Made by a program: the position numbers and the translations under genes. Shown in pieces: positions 55,869 through 64,000 of a stretch of 64,000 nt of DNA (the first letter of the stretch is position 1; every line of letters begins with the position of its first letter). The stretch covers positions 96,614-160,613 of the forward strand of contig JBLWTG010000009.1 of NCBI GenBank assembly GCA_048270225.1, in the 5' to 3' direction. Source of the stretch: Allopusillimonas sp048270225. GTDB lineage: Bacteria; Pseudomonadota; Gammaproteobacteria; Burkholderiales; Burkholderiaceae_B. Below the pieces are notes generated by a model. That model worked only from the letters and a program-made list of their open reading frames with translations. It had not been told where the DNA came from and made no database searches.

Positions 55869-56930
55869 ATGGCTACTATCGTTAAGACCCCTTCTGGCAC
55901 CTGGAAAGCCGTCATTCGAAAGACGGGCTGGCCCACTGCATCCAAGACGTTTCGCACGAAGCGCGATGCAGAGGACTGGGCGCGGCGTACTGAAGACGAG
56001 ATGGTACGCGGGGTGTACATACAGCGAGCGCCTGGCGAGCGGATGACGGTTGAGGCCGCACTGAAGCGATACCTGCGGGAAGTCACCCCAACCAAACGGG
56101 AATCCACCCGCGTATCAGAGCACAAAAAAGCGCAGCCACTGCTGCGACACCTCGGGAAATACTCTCTGGCCGCCCTAAGCGCTGACATCGTTGCGCAGTA
56201 CCGCGACATGCGGCTGGCTGGCGACCCTGGTGAAAACGGGAAGTTGCTTCCACGTAGCAACAACACCGTCAGGCTGGAATTGGCGCTGTTGAGCCACCTG
56301 TTTACTGTCGCCATCAAGGAATGGGGTATGGGGTTACCCTTCAATCCCGTTTCTCAAATTCGCCGCCCTGCTCCTGGTGCCGGTCGGAATCGCCGGCTGA
56401 CACTAGCAGAGAACAAACGGCTGCTGGCTGCTGTGGATGCCTATTCGAATCCGATGTTCAGTTGGATTGTGCGGATAGCCCTGGAGACAGGGATGCGGCT
56501 TTCAGAGATCGGCGGCTTACGACTTCACCAAGTTGACCTGGAGAAACGAGTTGTCCGTCTGGATATCACGAAGAACTCATCGCCGAGGACTGTGCCGCTG
56601 ACGAAGGCTGCTACGGCTGCGTTTCAGGCGGCAATTGATAACCCGGTTCGGCCGCCTGAAACTGACCTGGTGTTCTTTGGTGAGCCGGGCCGCGATGGGC
56701 TGCGACGGCCCTATCTGTTTGATAAGGCATCGACTGACGCCAAGAAAGCAGCTGGGCTGACGAATTTTCGGTTTCATGATCTTCGGCATGAAGCTGTTAG
56801 CCGGCTGGTTGAAGCGGGGCTGTCAGATCAGGAAGTGGCTGCGATCAGTGGGCATAAGAGTATGCAGATGCTTAAGCGGTATACGCATTTGCGGGCCGAG
56901 GACTTGGTGGCGAAGTTAGATAAATTATAG
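55869..56930 (+). CDS. Tyrosine recombinase (site-specific integrase)
   Basis: 353 residues. Catalytic residues by this numbering: R210 in ETGMRLSEI, H303 and R306 in FHDLRHEAV, a later H in SGHKSMQML and Y338 in LKRYTHL. N-terminal arm-type and core-binding domains are present, so it looks complete. ATG at 55869 preferred over TTG nine bases upstream. It may mark the left boundary of the island that carries sspBCD, or belong to the retron side; which element it moves cannot be decided here. Confidence 0.93.
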   Translation: MATIVKTPSGTWKAVIRKTGWPTASKTFRTKRDAEDWARRTEDEMVRGVYIQRAPGERMTVEAALKRYLREVTPTKRESTRVSEHKKAQPLLRHLGKYSLAALSADIVAQYRDMRLAGDPGENGKLLPRSNNTVRLELALLSHLFTVAIKEWGMGLPFNPVSQIRRPAPGAGRNRRLTLAENKRLLAAVDAYSNPMFSWIVRIALETGMRLSEIGGLRLHQVDLEKRVVRLDITKNSSPRTVPLTKAATAAFQAAIDNPVRPPETDLVFFGEPGRDGLRRPYLFDKASTDAKKAAGLTNFRFHDLRHEAVSRLVEAGLSDQEVAAISGHKSMQMLKRYTHLRAEDLVAKLDKL

Positions 56931-57062
56931 TTTCATCCTCGCACAGTTGGCAGCTAATCAGTCCGAATATCCATATGTTGAGGTTAGAAATACATCGACA
57001 ACAACTGAGCGAAACATTCTATTTTTATCCAAAAAGTAACAGATTGTGGTAAATTGATCCGC

Positions 57063-57187
57063 AGGCTCGTGGATAGATTTTTTGCCATGTTTCATGGCAT
57101 GTGAAATAAATGTTCTGGAGATATGCCCTCGGTATCCCTCTAGTTAATCCTTAGTGAATCTAAATGCATAAGAGTATCCGCGAGCCT
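57063..57187 (+). ncRNA. Candidate retron msr-msd RNA
   Basis: Directly upstream of the retron reverse transcriptase. AGGCTCGTGGAT (57063-57074) and ATCCGCGAGCCT (57176-57187) are complementary over 12 bases (one G-U pair), as expected of the a1/a2 ends. Inside lies a 7-bp hairpin TGCCATG-TTT-CATGGCA (57083-57099). The sequence after a1 reads TAGA, where a branching G would be expected. The RNA would be the template for msDNA. Confidence 0.68.
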
Positions 57188-57210
57188 CTCCTCCATATCA
57201 ATTAAAAGCG

Positions 57211-58974
57211 ATGTCAAGTATCCAAAAGTTGCGGGCGGCAACTTCGCGCAAAGATGTAGCTTCGCTGCTCGGCGTAAAACTGGGTATGCTGACTTATGCG
57301 CTTTACAATCCCGACGAAAAAAGCCGATATACTAGGTTCGAGATACCGAAACGACATGGAGGCACGAGAGAGATCCTTGCCCCTCAGAAGCAACTTAAGT
57401 TACTGCAAAGCAGGTTATCAGACCTTCTGCAAGACTGTGCTGTTGAGTTAAATACAACACGAGGAATCATCGAAGATCAAACTCGTCCGGGGATCGCTCA
57501 TGGTTTTAAACGACACCATACAACGATGACAAATGGACGGGCTCATGTTGGGCGACGATATGTTTTTAATGTAGATTTACATGATTTCTTTGGTAGCATT
57601 AATTTCGGCCGTGTTCGGGGCTTCTTCCTGAAGGATAGAGGTTTTCAACTCCACACTGACGTCGCCACTACGCTGGCTCAAATTGCATGCTTTGACAATA
57701 AGCTTCCCCAGGGCAGCCCCTGTTCGCCAGCCATCTCAAATTTGATTGCCCACCCACTCGACATCTTATTGGTGAAACTAGCAACAAGGTCCGGCTTAAC
57801 CTACACACGTTATGCTGACGACCTAACCTTCAGCACAAATAAAAAAACCTTTCCTAGCAATGTTGCCAGTCAAGAAACGCCGCACCAGTGGGTGCCTGGC
57901 AACGAGCTGGAGCGCATCATCGCCCACAGCGGATTTAGCTTGAACGCTACTAAGACACGTATGCAGTATCGAGATTCGCGTCAAGAAGTGACCGGACTTA
58001 TCGTAAATCAAAAGGTTAATGTGCCTGCCACGTATCGATATACGACTCGAGCGATGGTAACAACTTTACTCAGAACGGGAAAATTCGAATTCGTAAACAA
58101 AAAACTAGACGCTAGCACTGGTACCGAGACTGAGAATCGACTCGCTGGTAGACGTCAGCAACTGCTTGGTAGGCTGTCTTACATTGATCAGGTAGACAGG
58201 TTTAACCGTAAGCTACGTATAGACAACAATCTAACCCCATTTGACACGCATGGGCGCGTCGAACTTTTCAGACGCTTCTTATACTTCGATATTTTTTACG
58301 CGGCAAATCAGCCCATCATTCTCTGCGAAGGCAAGACGGACAACATATATCTCAAGTGCGCCATTAGGGCTCTCGCCTCGAGAAACGCTACGTTAGTGGA
58401 GCCGGGCACACCCCCAAAACTTAAAATAAAATTCTTCAAATATGCAGAGACACGCATAGGCCAGATCACCGACCTCACTGGCGGAGTAGCTGGCATTTGC
58501 AAGTTATTAAAAAAATATCATGACGACGTTACGAGGAGCTTTAAAGCTCCCCCGTCAAACTTTCCTGTGATAGTAGTGATCGATAATGATAGTGGTGCAC
58601 ACAGCATTTATGAGGCGATTGCAGGCATTACCAAAAAACCCAAGCCCGCTGGTAGAGCAAGCTTCATCCATGTGACACACAATCTTTACGTGGTACCGAC
58701 GCCGCTTGGAGCTGGTAATACACCCACGTCAATTGAGGATTTTTTCGAGCCAAGCGTACTAAAAGAAGAGCTGAACGGAAAAACCTTCAACCGAGCAAAT
58801 AAACACGACGAGCCGGACAAATTTTATGGAAAGGCAGCGTTCGCTAGGGACGTTATCGCAAAAAACGCAAACACCATTAAGTTTGACAAATTTCAAGAAA
58901 TTCTTGATCGAATCATAGAGGCAATGGAACATTACAAATCAAAATGTAAGGCATCTACGACATCAGCAAAGTAA
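57211..58974 (+). CDS. Retron reverse transcriptase fused to a TOPRIM domain (Ec67 type)
   Basis: 587 residues, the size of the Ec67 enzyme. RT domain: RYADDLTFS with YADD at 201-204, and retron-type VTGLIVNQKVNVP. Then, after about residue 340, a TOPRIM-like domain with E373 in LCEGKTDNIYL and D458-x-D460 in VVIDNDSG. Retrons of this architecture make msDNA and act as anti-phage modules in which the TOPRIM part is the toxic effector. The candidate RNA lies immediately upstream. Confidence 0.92.
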   Translation: MSSIQKLRAATSRKDVASLLGVKLGMLTYALYNPDEKSRYTRFEIPKRHGGTREILAPQKQLKLLQSRLSDLLQDCAVELNTTRGIIEDQTRPGIAHGFKRHHTTMTNGRAHVGRRYVFNVDLHDFFGSINFGRVRGFFLKDRGFQLHTDVATTLAQIACFDNKLPQGSPCSPAISNLIAHPLDILLVKLATRSGLTYTRYADDLTFSTNKKTFPSNVASQETPHQWVPGNELERIIAHSGFSLNATKTRMQYRDSRQEVTGLIVNQKVNVPATYRYTTRAMVTTLLRTGKFEFVNKKLDASTGTETENRLAGRRQQLLGRLSYIDQVDRFNRKLRIDNNLTPFDTHGRVELFRRFLYFDIFYAANQPIILCEGKTDNIYLKCAIRALASRNATLVEPGTPPKLKIKFFKYAETRIGQITDLTGGVAGICKLLKKYHDDVTRSFKAPPSNFPVIVVIDNDSGAHSIYEAIAGITKKPKPAGRASFIHVTHNLYVVPTPLGAGNTPTSIEDFFEPSVLKEELNGKTFNRANKHDEPDKFYGKAAFARDVIAKNANTIKFDKFQEILDRIIEAMEHYKSKCKASTTSAK

Positions 58975-59047
58975 ATTCGACTATTTTTTTGATCAAAGCG
59001 GACTAGCCAGACAGGAATTTAGGGGCAGTATATGTGCTCCCAATTTT

Positions 59048-59575
59048 TTAAAAAACTGACTCAAGAATAATGCTTCGGTCTCTCTTGTCCAGGTGAACTT
59101 GCTTCCCCGCTGGCTCATATAGCCGAGAAGGAGTGGAATATCCTGCTTTTTCTGTGAATGCGGATACAAGAGCACTATCGTTAGCAAGATGCTGGAAGAA
59201 CTGCGGAGGCTGAAAACCGTTGTTTAAAAAGCGTAGTCGTTCGAGAGAGAACGAAATAGGAAGCCGGGCCGGACGATCTAGAATTAAAACGAACCCACGT
59301 TCAATGCCTGATAAATAATCAAAAAGCTCCGACCTTTTCAGTCCAGACACGCTGCCATACTTACGCCAAATAGTTTGTGGCGCTAAGGTTTTTAGAGCTC
59401 GTACCCGGACTGAACCAATGACCTTCCCGGCCGGCAGTTTGGCGTACAGCCAAATCGTGGTCCCGACACTCAAACGCATTGGTCGTCGACGAAGCTCCAC
59501 CTGCTTTATACCGCTTAATATGCCCTCGGCAAATCGCTCTTCAAGCGAGATCAGCGCATGGCCAGCGTCATTCAT
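59048..59575 (-). CDS. ASCH-domain protein
   Basis: 175 residues with an ASCH/PUA-like fold at the N-terminus: ISLEERFAEGILSGIKQVEL, RRRPMRLSVGTTIWLYAKLP, then AGKVIGSVRVRAL. ASCH domains bind RNA and some are nucleases. Its ATG overlaps the stop of the next upstream gene (ATGA), so the two are co-translated. Role unknown; considered with the GNAT-PIN partner below. Confidence 0.82.
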   Translation of the reverse strand: MNDAGHALISLEERFAEGILSGIKQVELRRRPMRLSVGTTIWLYAKLPAGKVIGSVRVRALKTLAPQTIWRKYGSVSGLKRSELFDYLSGIERGFVLILDRPARLPISFSLERLRFLNNGFQPPQFFQHLANDSALVSAFTEKAGYSTPSRLYEPAGKQVHLDKRDRSIILESVF

Positions 59576-61779
59576 AAAAATAAGGCCCTATTGAGTACAT
59601 GATTAAACTGTTCCGAGGTAATCGGCCGGGTGGATATTAGTTGGTTAGGGCTACCACAACCTATCTCCTTTAGATAACTCAGCGGGACTGGTTTGGGGAA
59701 AAACATAAGGTTATCAAATACCGTCACCGTTTTCGATTTTGAACACCCAATGGACGATAATGTTTCTGAGTTCAACACCGATGGATCAAAGTCCGCCCGA
59801 GTGATTGCCCCCTCTGGTTTCAAATAGGCTTTCTGAACACGAGCTATAGCAATAATTGCCATTGAGCCGCCGTGCCTGCTTGATTCGTAGAACAATATGA
59901 TCGTTCCTCTTTTGAAGAATTTTATGGTTTTCTCGGCACTCAAATAGTGTCGTTCAGAATATTGTGTTGCCCGCGCCCGTGGCAATAAAGAGCCTTGAGG
60001 TAGATGCTCTAGCAGCAACTCAGCGAATCCTCGTTGAATAGGAGTGATGACAGCTGGTCGTCCGGCAAGGCAAAATAAAGCAGGTGAAAGGCCTGACTCA
60101 AGCTCTTGAAGCCTCACATATCTTCTGTTCCCGTCCGGGCAAATTACTTCGAGTTGCTGATCAATATTATTAAAGTCTGGACAGATATTTGGTAGCCTGA
60201 GCTCGGCGAGAGCGCTGAGCTCAGATACAGTTTCCTTCCAGTTATTTGGAGTCACGATTCGGTTCAAAACAAGCTTAGATAAAGCTGCACCACTTTCGTC
60301 CCCAGCAAACCCTAGCCCAATCGCCAGTTCACGTGCAACGACTTGTTTCGGAGCGAGTTTAAGATGAACGCGGCTTGGGGCAGCTTCGCGAGCACGGAAA
60401 AGCAGTTTGTTGAGCAAGAGCCTACCTACAGCATCGGCATCTGGACCCGCCTCATCAACGGCTAAGCGTCCCGTAATGGTGGATCCACTAATCTGTCGCC
60501 GACTAGCCAAATAACCAGCTAAGTTCTCACTTCTGAACACTGCAGAGCGCAACATATTACGTTCTGTCGAATCAATAGCCCCCCAGTCAGACACGGCTTC
60601 CGAATCGGAAACCCCAAGACGCAATAGCATTTGACGCGCCTTCGATTCGCCATCTATCGGCAAAAACCCCGCTAATAAAGTTGTGCCGGCAGTTGTGGTT
60701 TCGAACAGCTCCTCACGATCAAGCAACTCATCCGCCGTCTCAAATATCAAGGGTGAACTGATGTGCACTTTAAACATCACCTCAAGCTGTTTCGCGACCT
60801 CCAAAATAGCATCGTCATTGGTAATAAAGCCTGCCAAACGATGATGAACTGCTGTCGCTAGATGAGTCAGATCAGACAAATCATTGGCAGAATACGCTCC
60901 TGTTTGTGCTCGATCAGGAAAAACAACGCTTCCGAGAGCTTCGACTAAATGGTTTTTTTCAGCTGGCGGGGGCAACGGAAAAGTAATGAAAATAGCAGCC
61001 CAAGTGTGCATTGGATCTGAGTGAGGCGCAGCTGCTGCGGTTCGAACAAGCTCTGCTTTAAGTTCAGCACTTAAAGCCAACTGGCAAACGCCATGCCGTT
61101 CAGCACGAAAAAGATCGAGTGTAACGGTATACCTAGATCGACGAGGTCGTAAATCAAATAATACGTTCAGATCAAGCAGATAGATTGGCTTATCTCCATG
61201 AGACTCCATGTCTAGGCCAAAAGGATTCCTCGTCGTAATACCACTACGCTCAAAGAGTTGAGGCGAACTCAGCTCGTGACATCGCACCAAAATCTTTCGA
61301 TTTCGAGCCTTCCCGCCTGGACGTATCCGCTGAACGTAAAACCCGTTCTTCATCCAAAAAGAGTTAGCATCTCTCAAGTCTTCAGCGACATTAGCGTATA
61401 TCGAAATAAAATGGAGCTCAGTCAGATGCTCCTTCAACCGATCAAGCAGGCGTCGTGCCACGGAGATATGACGCATTTCCGGCTTTACAAAGATCTGAAG
61501 AACTTTCGCCTTCGACTGGCGCGCATCGAATAGCAAGTGACCCGCGTACTCAAGGCCACCTTGACCTGCCACCGTGGCGGCAATCAAAAGATTTCCTTTA
61601 CGAGCTTGCTCTGCAAAGACCTGTGCAGGCAAAAATCCCAATGCATTCCTGTCACTGTTGGCCCAGCCAATCACGCGATCCAAATACGGTTCCACTTCGT
61701 GGAATCGCTCAAGAATAACTAACTGTATTTTCTCTTTGCACACTCTATCCCATCTCCCGTCCGCGCTGGCTTCAATCAC
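59572..61779 (-). CDS. GNAT-PIN-GNAT-ASCH-like multidomain protein
   Basis: 735 residues from a GTG start (a better ribosome site, GGGA, precedes a second GTG at 61743). Order: GNAT acetyltransferase (about 20-170; IFVKPEMRHISVARRLLDRL), PIN nuclease (about 198-345; acidic residues D203, E239/E243, D303, D322-D323 in LLDLNVL, LSDLTHLATA, FITNDDAIL), a second GNAT-like segment around 480-520 (AIGLGFAGDES), and a C-terminal ASCH-like end (GTIILFYESSRHGGSMAIIA). PIN plus acetyltransferase and an ASCH partner suggests an RNA-targeting toxin or defence system; this is inference. Confidence 0.78.
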   Translation of the reverse strand: MIEASADGRWDRVCKEKIQLVILERFHEVEPYLDRVIGWANSDRNALGFLPAQVFAEQARKGNLLIAATVAGQGGLEYAGHLLFDARQSKAKVLQIFVKPEMRHISVARRLLDRLKEHLTELHFISIYANVAEDLRDANSFWMKNGFYVQRIRPGGKARNRKILVRCHELSSPQLFERSGITTRNPFGLDMESHGDKPIYLLDLNVLFDLRPRRSRYTVTLDLFRAERHGVCQLALSAELKAELVRTAAAAPHSDPMHTWAAIFITFPLPPPAEKNHLVEALGSVVFPDRAQTGAYSANDLSDLTHLATAVHHRLAGFITNDDAILEVAKQLEVMFKVHISSPLIFETADELLDREELFETTTAGTTLLAGFLPIDGESKARQMLLRLGVSDSEAVSDWGAIDSTERNMLRSAVFRSENLAGYLASRRQISGSTITGRLAVDEAGPDADAVGRLLLNKLLFRAREAAPSRVHLKLAPKQVVARELAIGLGFAGDESGAALSKLVLNRIVTPNNWKETVSELSALAELRLPNICPDFNNIDQQLEVICPDGNRRYVRLQELESGLSPALFCLAGRPAVITPIQRGFAELLLEHLPQGSLLPRARATQYSERHYLSAEKTIKFFKRGTIILFYESSRHGGSMAIIAIARVQKAYLKPEGAITRADFDPSVLNSETLSSIGCSKSKTVTVFDNLMFFPKPVPLSYLKEIGCGSPNQLISTRPITSEQFNHVLNRALFL

Positions 61780-61920
61780 ACCAGACTTAGCTTGGGATTC
61801 GGCTAATTAATAATCCAGATCTTCACCTCAGGAAGCGTCCCCCGAATCCTCTGCGCCTACAAATCCCCCGAGTGCATTGCCGTACACTTTATCATTACTT
61901 GTATCAAACTACGACAAGGG

Positions 61921-62775
61921 TTAATGCCAAGATTCGCCTTGCACATGATCAGTTATCAGCGCTCTCTCAAAATCAGTATCTGATCTGCTAGAAAAGCCAC
62001 GTCGCAGTTGCAACCGCCGCAACTCTGCCAAACGACAAAGAGCGGAAAACAACTCATCACTGTCCACCCAAGGTGCCCAGTACGCGGGATCCGTTTGCTC
62101 GGCTGCCGTGCCGTCAAACTGCGAAGCAATCCATTCCTGCACGGGCTCAACCAAACCTAGCTGTGCGAGCAGTCCACGCGCGCTCGGCAACGCCATAGAG
62201 CCTTCTAGCAGCACACGTAAAGCCAATGGGTTGCCATGTCCCAGAACCTTACAAGCACGGTAAGTACGAACAGCAGCAATAAATGCTTCTAGATCAGAGG
62301 TAACGCTTTCGCTGCGGACGACACGCTGACGAAATCCAACAATACGCGCCAGGATAGGGTCGTCAAAGAACAGCTCATCAACCAATGACTGCGGCCACTC
62401 ACCACCCGGCATGGCACTGTCAGCCAGCTTGAAATCCGCCGGTACAAGACTACCCCACATCGCATCCCACAGCGGCACATTAAGCGGCCCTGTTTCATAG
62501 ACGTTACGCGCTGCTTGAAATGCCTCATCATCAGCATTCAACACATCAGACCGAGGCGATATCTGCCCCCTGCGATACCGATAAATCGTTGCCTGGTCAA
62601 TATCGCTGAAAGGTAGCCACCGGGTCATATCTGTAGGCGATGTATCCCCCTGCAAAAAGTGATACCACGCAATGGTCTTCATGCGTTCGCTTTCATGCCG
62701 TGATGGCCGACCTCGTTTATTAACTATCTTCTTGTTCTCTTGCGTGAAACTGAGCATTTTCGTGCCTGTACTCAT
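61921..62775 (-). CDS. Unknown protein with AT-hook-like N-terminus
   Basis: 284 residues, not recognised. The N-terminus has KRGRPSRHESERMKTIAWYH, a basic AT-hook-like stretch, then a region that could be an HTH (DIDQATIYRYRRGQISPRSD). The remaining two-thirds is mixed alpha-helical with many Trp and Leu. It is divergent from the next gene with overlapping upstream regions, so it may regulate it. Alternative ATG at 62757. Confidence 0.6.
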   Translation of the reverse strand: MSTGTKMLSFTQENKKIVNKRGRPSRHESERMKTIAWYHFLQGDTSPTDMTRWLPFSDIDQATIYRYRRGQISPRSDVLNADDEAFQAARNVYETGPLNVPLWDAMWGSLVPADFKLADSAMPGGEWPQSLVDELFFDDPILARIVGFRQRVVRSESVTSDLEAFIAAVRTYRACKVLGHGNPLALRVLLEGSMALPSARGLLAQLGLVEPVQEWIASQFDGTAAEQTDPAYWAPWVDSDELFSALCRLAELRRLQLRRGFSSRSDTDFERALITDHVQGESWH

Positions 62776-62856
62776 AGCCCATCCTTCCGTGTAATGGCAG
62801 TTAATGAAGCCCGACGAATTCTGACGTTGGTGGGCGTATTAACAAGGAGCCATTCG

Positions 62857-63075
62857 ATGACAACCGAAGAACAACTAATCAAACGATATGGACCGTTGCT
62901 GTCCTTGATCGAGTTATCTGAACTACTAAAACGTAGCCCTGACGGACTACGAATTTCATTAAGTGGTCAGAGCGAGTTTGCCACAAAATGGAGTGCTGCA
63001 AAACGCAAAGTGGGCCGACGCGTTTATTTTCGTGCAAGCGATGTGGCGACGTTAATCGACGCTCCTTCTGAATGA
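62857..63075 (+). CDS. Small HTH/AlpA-like plasmid protein
   Basis: 72 residues (MTTEEQLIKRYGPLLSLIEL, SELLKRSPDGLRISLS ... GRRVYFRASDVATLID) resembling short DNA-binding proteins that precede replication genes in integrative elements. ATG with AAGGAG upstream. A longer open frame starting at 62740 is ignored. Followed by an HTH protein after 16 bases. Confidence 0.72.
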   Translation: MTTEEQLIKRYGPLLSLIELSELLKRSPDGLRISLSGQSEFATKWSAAKRKVGRRVYFRASDVATLIDAPSE

Positions 63076-63091
63076 TTTCGATATATCGAAA

Positions 63092-63958
63092 GTGAGTATC
63101 AAAATCATGAGTCTAGTTTGGGAGCATTACCCCTCTGGCGGCGGGGAACTGCTGACGGCATTGGCTTACGCAGACCACGCACATGATGATGGCACGGGCG
63201 TACGACCAAGCGTTGCGTATATCGCTCGCAAGACCCGACAAAGCGAACGCACGGTGCAGCGGTACCTGACACAGATGCGCGAATCGGGCTGGCTGTTAAC
63301 GGTGCGTCACGGCGACGGTGGACGTGGCCGTGCGACCGAATATCGCATCAATCCTCTGTGGATAACTAACCCCGTCAAATTGACACCCTTTACAGAAAAC
63401 GAGGAAGAAAGGGTGACAAACGGCGCACAAAAGGGTGACACGGGAGGTATGAAAAGGGTGACACCTGTGTCACCCCAACCATCATTAACCTTATTAGAAA
63501 CTACTACTACGTCCAAGACCGATTTCAAAAATCTGGCCAATTCTGTGGATAAGTTGAGTTTGCCAACCCTCTTCCAAAAATCAGCTCACGCATCGGTCGA
63601 AAAAATATTGCGGGACTGCCCCACAGCTGCGCGACAACTTGTTCTGGATGAGGTTGCCGGCCTGGCTGATCGCGGCAAGGTACGCCACCCAATTCCATTG
63701 CTGCGCAAACTGGCCAGCAGCGCCAGACAAGGCCTATTCGTTCCTGATGCCGCCTTAGATGTGCAACGGAAACGTGAAGCCAAGGCAGTTTCAGATCAAC
63801 AGAAGCAATCAGAGTCCCTGCAACGCGATAAAAACGCGCAAACACCCGAAGATGCCAGCAAGCTCGCAAAAGACCGTCTAGCAGTCTTAAAACAGCTCCT
63901 AAGCAGCAAATCAAAGGCGGTAACGGCGGTTGTCAAACTAGTTGTCGCCTGTAGATAA
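63092..63958 (+). CDS. HTH_36-type replication-associated protein
   Basis: 288 residues: N-terminal winged helix (VAYIARKTRQSERTVQRYLT, QMRESGWLLTVRHGDGGRG) and a long basic, low-complexity C-terminus (EAKAVSDQQKQSESLQRDKN). Typical of initiator or regulatory proteins in mobile elements. GTG at 63092 gives the full protein; an ATG at 63107 is an alternative. Ends about 40 bases before the window end. Confidence 0.75.
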   Translation: MSIKIMSLVWEHYPSGGGELLTALAYADHAHDDGTGVRPSVAYIARKTRQSERTVQRYLTQMRESGWLLTVRHGDGGRGRATEYRINPLWITNPVKLTPFTENEEERVTNGAQKGDTGGMKRVTPVSPQPSLTLLETTTTSKTDFKNLANSVDKLSLPTLFQKSAHASVEKILRDCPTAARQLVLDEVAGLADRGKVRHPIPLLRKLASSARQGLFVPDAALDVQRKREAKAVSDQQKQSESLQRDKNAQTPEDASKLAKDRLAVLKQLLSSKSKAVTAVVKLVVACR

Positions 63959-64000
63959 ATCTCAAGCCGCCCGTTTGAGGGTTGTTTGCTGCGCAACGTA

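Noticed and set aside
55391..57062. tRNA gene as integration target near the integrase
   Set aside because: No cloverleaf-capable sequence with a T-loop GGTTC...CCA pattern was found on either strand.
57000..59600. Tn4371-type attachment site TTTTTYAT beyond the integrase
   Set aside because: Only partial matches were seen; none could be paired with another end.

Overview
The window looks like a mobile-element-rich chromosome of a Burkholderiales bacterium, most likely an Alcaligenaceae relative (Bordetella/Achromobacter/Pusillimonas type). This is an inference from gene content: a System I cytochrome c cluster, a copper-responsive operon, thiC under a TPP riboswitch, an integrative-element backbone of the Tn4371/plasmid type, and high-GC genes with short overlaps. 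No rRNA, tRNA or CRISPR array was seen.

Layout. 1-8.3 kb: the 3' part of a copper-type P1B ATPase, then a complete, tightly overlapping ccmABCDEFGHI cluster for haem export and cytochrome c maturation. 8.3-10.1 kb: decayed DNA holding a frameshifted remnant of a second ccmI, then a small membrane protein gene. 10.3-12.4 kb: TPP riboswitch and thiC. 12.5-19.1 kb: a seven-gene minus-strand copper operon (DUF2946, YcnI/DUF1775, CopC-CopD fusion, TonB receptor, SCO, two PCuAC chaperones), convergent with thiC. 20.0-28.2 kb: a potassium P-type ATPase operon with its sensor and regulator, in the unusual order kdpF - small peptide - kdpA - kdpC - kdpB - kdpD - kdpE.

28.2-45 kb: backbone of an integrative/conjugative element read on the minus strand: relaxase (DUF3363), TraF protease, DUF2840, RHH protein, ParA, an iteron/DnaA-box origin, RepA, AlpA-like HTH, DUF2285, DUF2958, DUF736, RadC-like, ParB and DUF932, plus one plus-strand XRE regulator. 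The mating-pair genes (traG, trb) are not in the window. Between an intact relaxase gene and a second, decayed 3' copy of it sits a Tn5-type aph(3')-II - ble - aph(6)-Ic resistance operon that lacks IS50 and differs from the Tn5 proteins at many residues.

45.4-62 kb is an AT-richer defence-type island. It starts with an AbrB-like gene and three overlapping genes matching SspB (DUF4007), SspC (ATPase) and SspD (PAPS-reductase-like) of DNA phosphorothioation systems. Next comes an overlapping pair: a protein with two GHKL ATPase modules and a partner with an expanded receiver-like domain, which may be the effector arm. A tyrosine integrase follows, then a retron of the Ec67 kind (RT fused to a TOPRIM domain, with a recognisable a1/a2 inverted repeat upstream), then an overlapping ASCH / GNAT-PIN-GNAT-ASCH gene pair of unknown role. 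61.9-64 kb ends with an unknown DNA-binding-like protein divergent from two small HTH/replication-type genes.

The strongest candidates for new biology are the Ssp-linked GHKL/receiver pair and the GNAT-PIN-GNAT-ASCH/ASCH operon.
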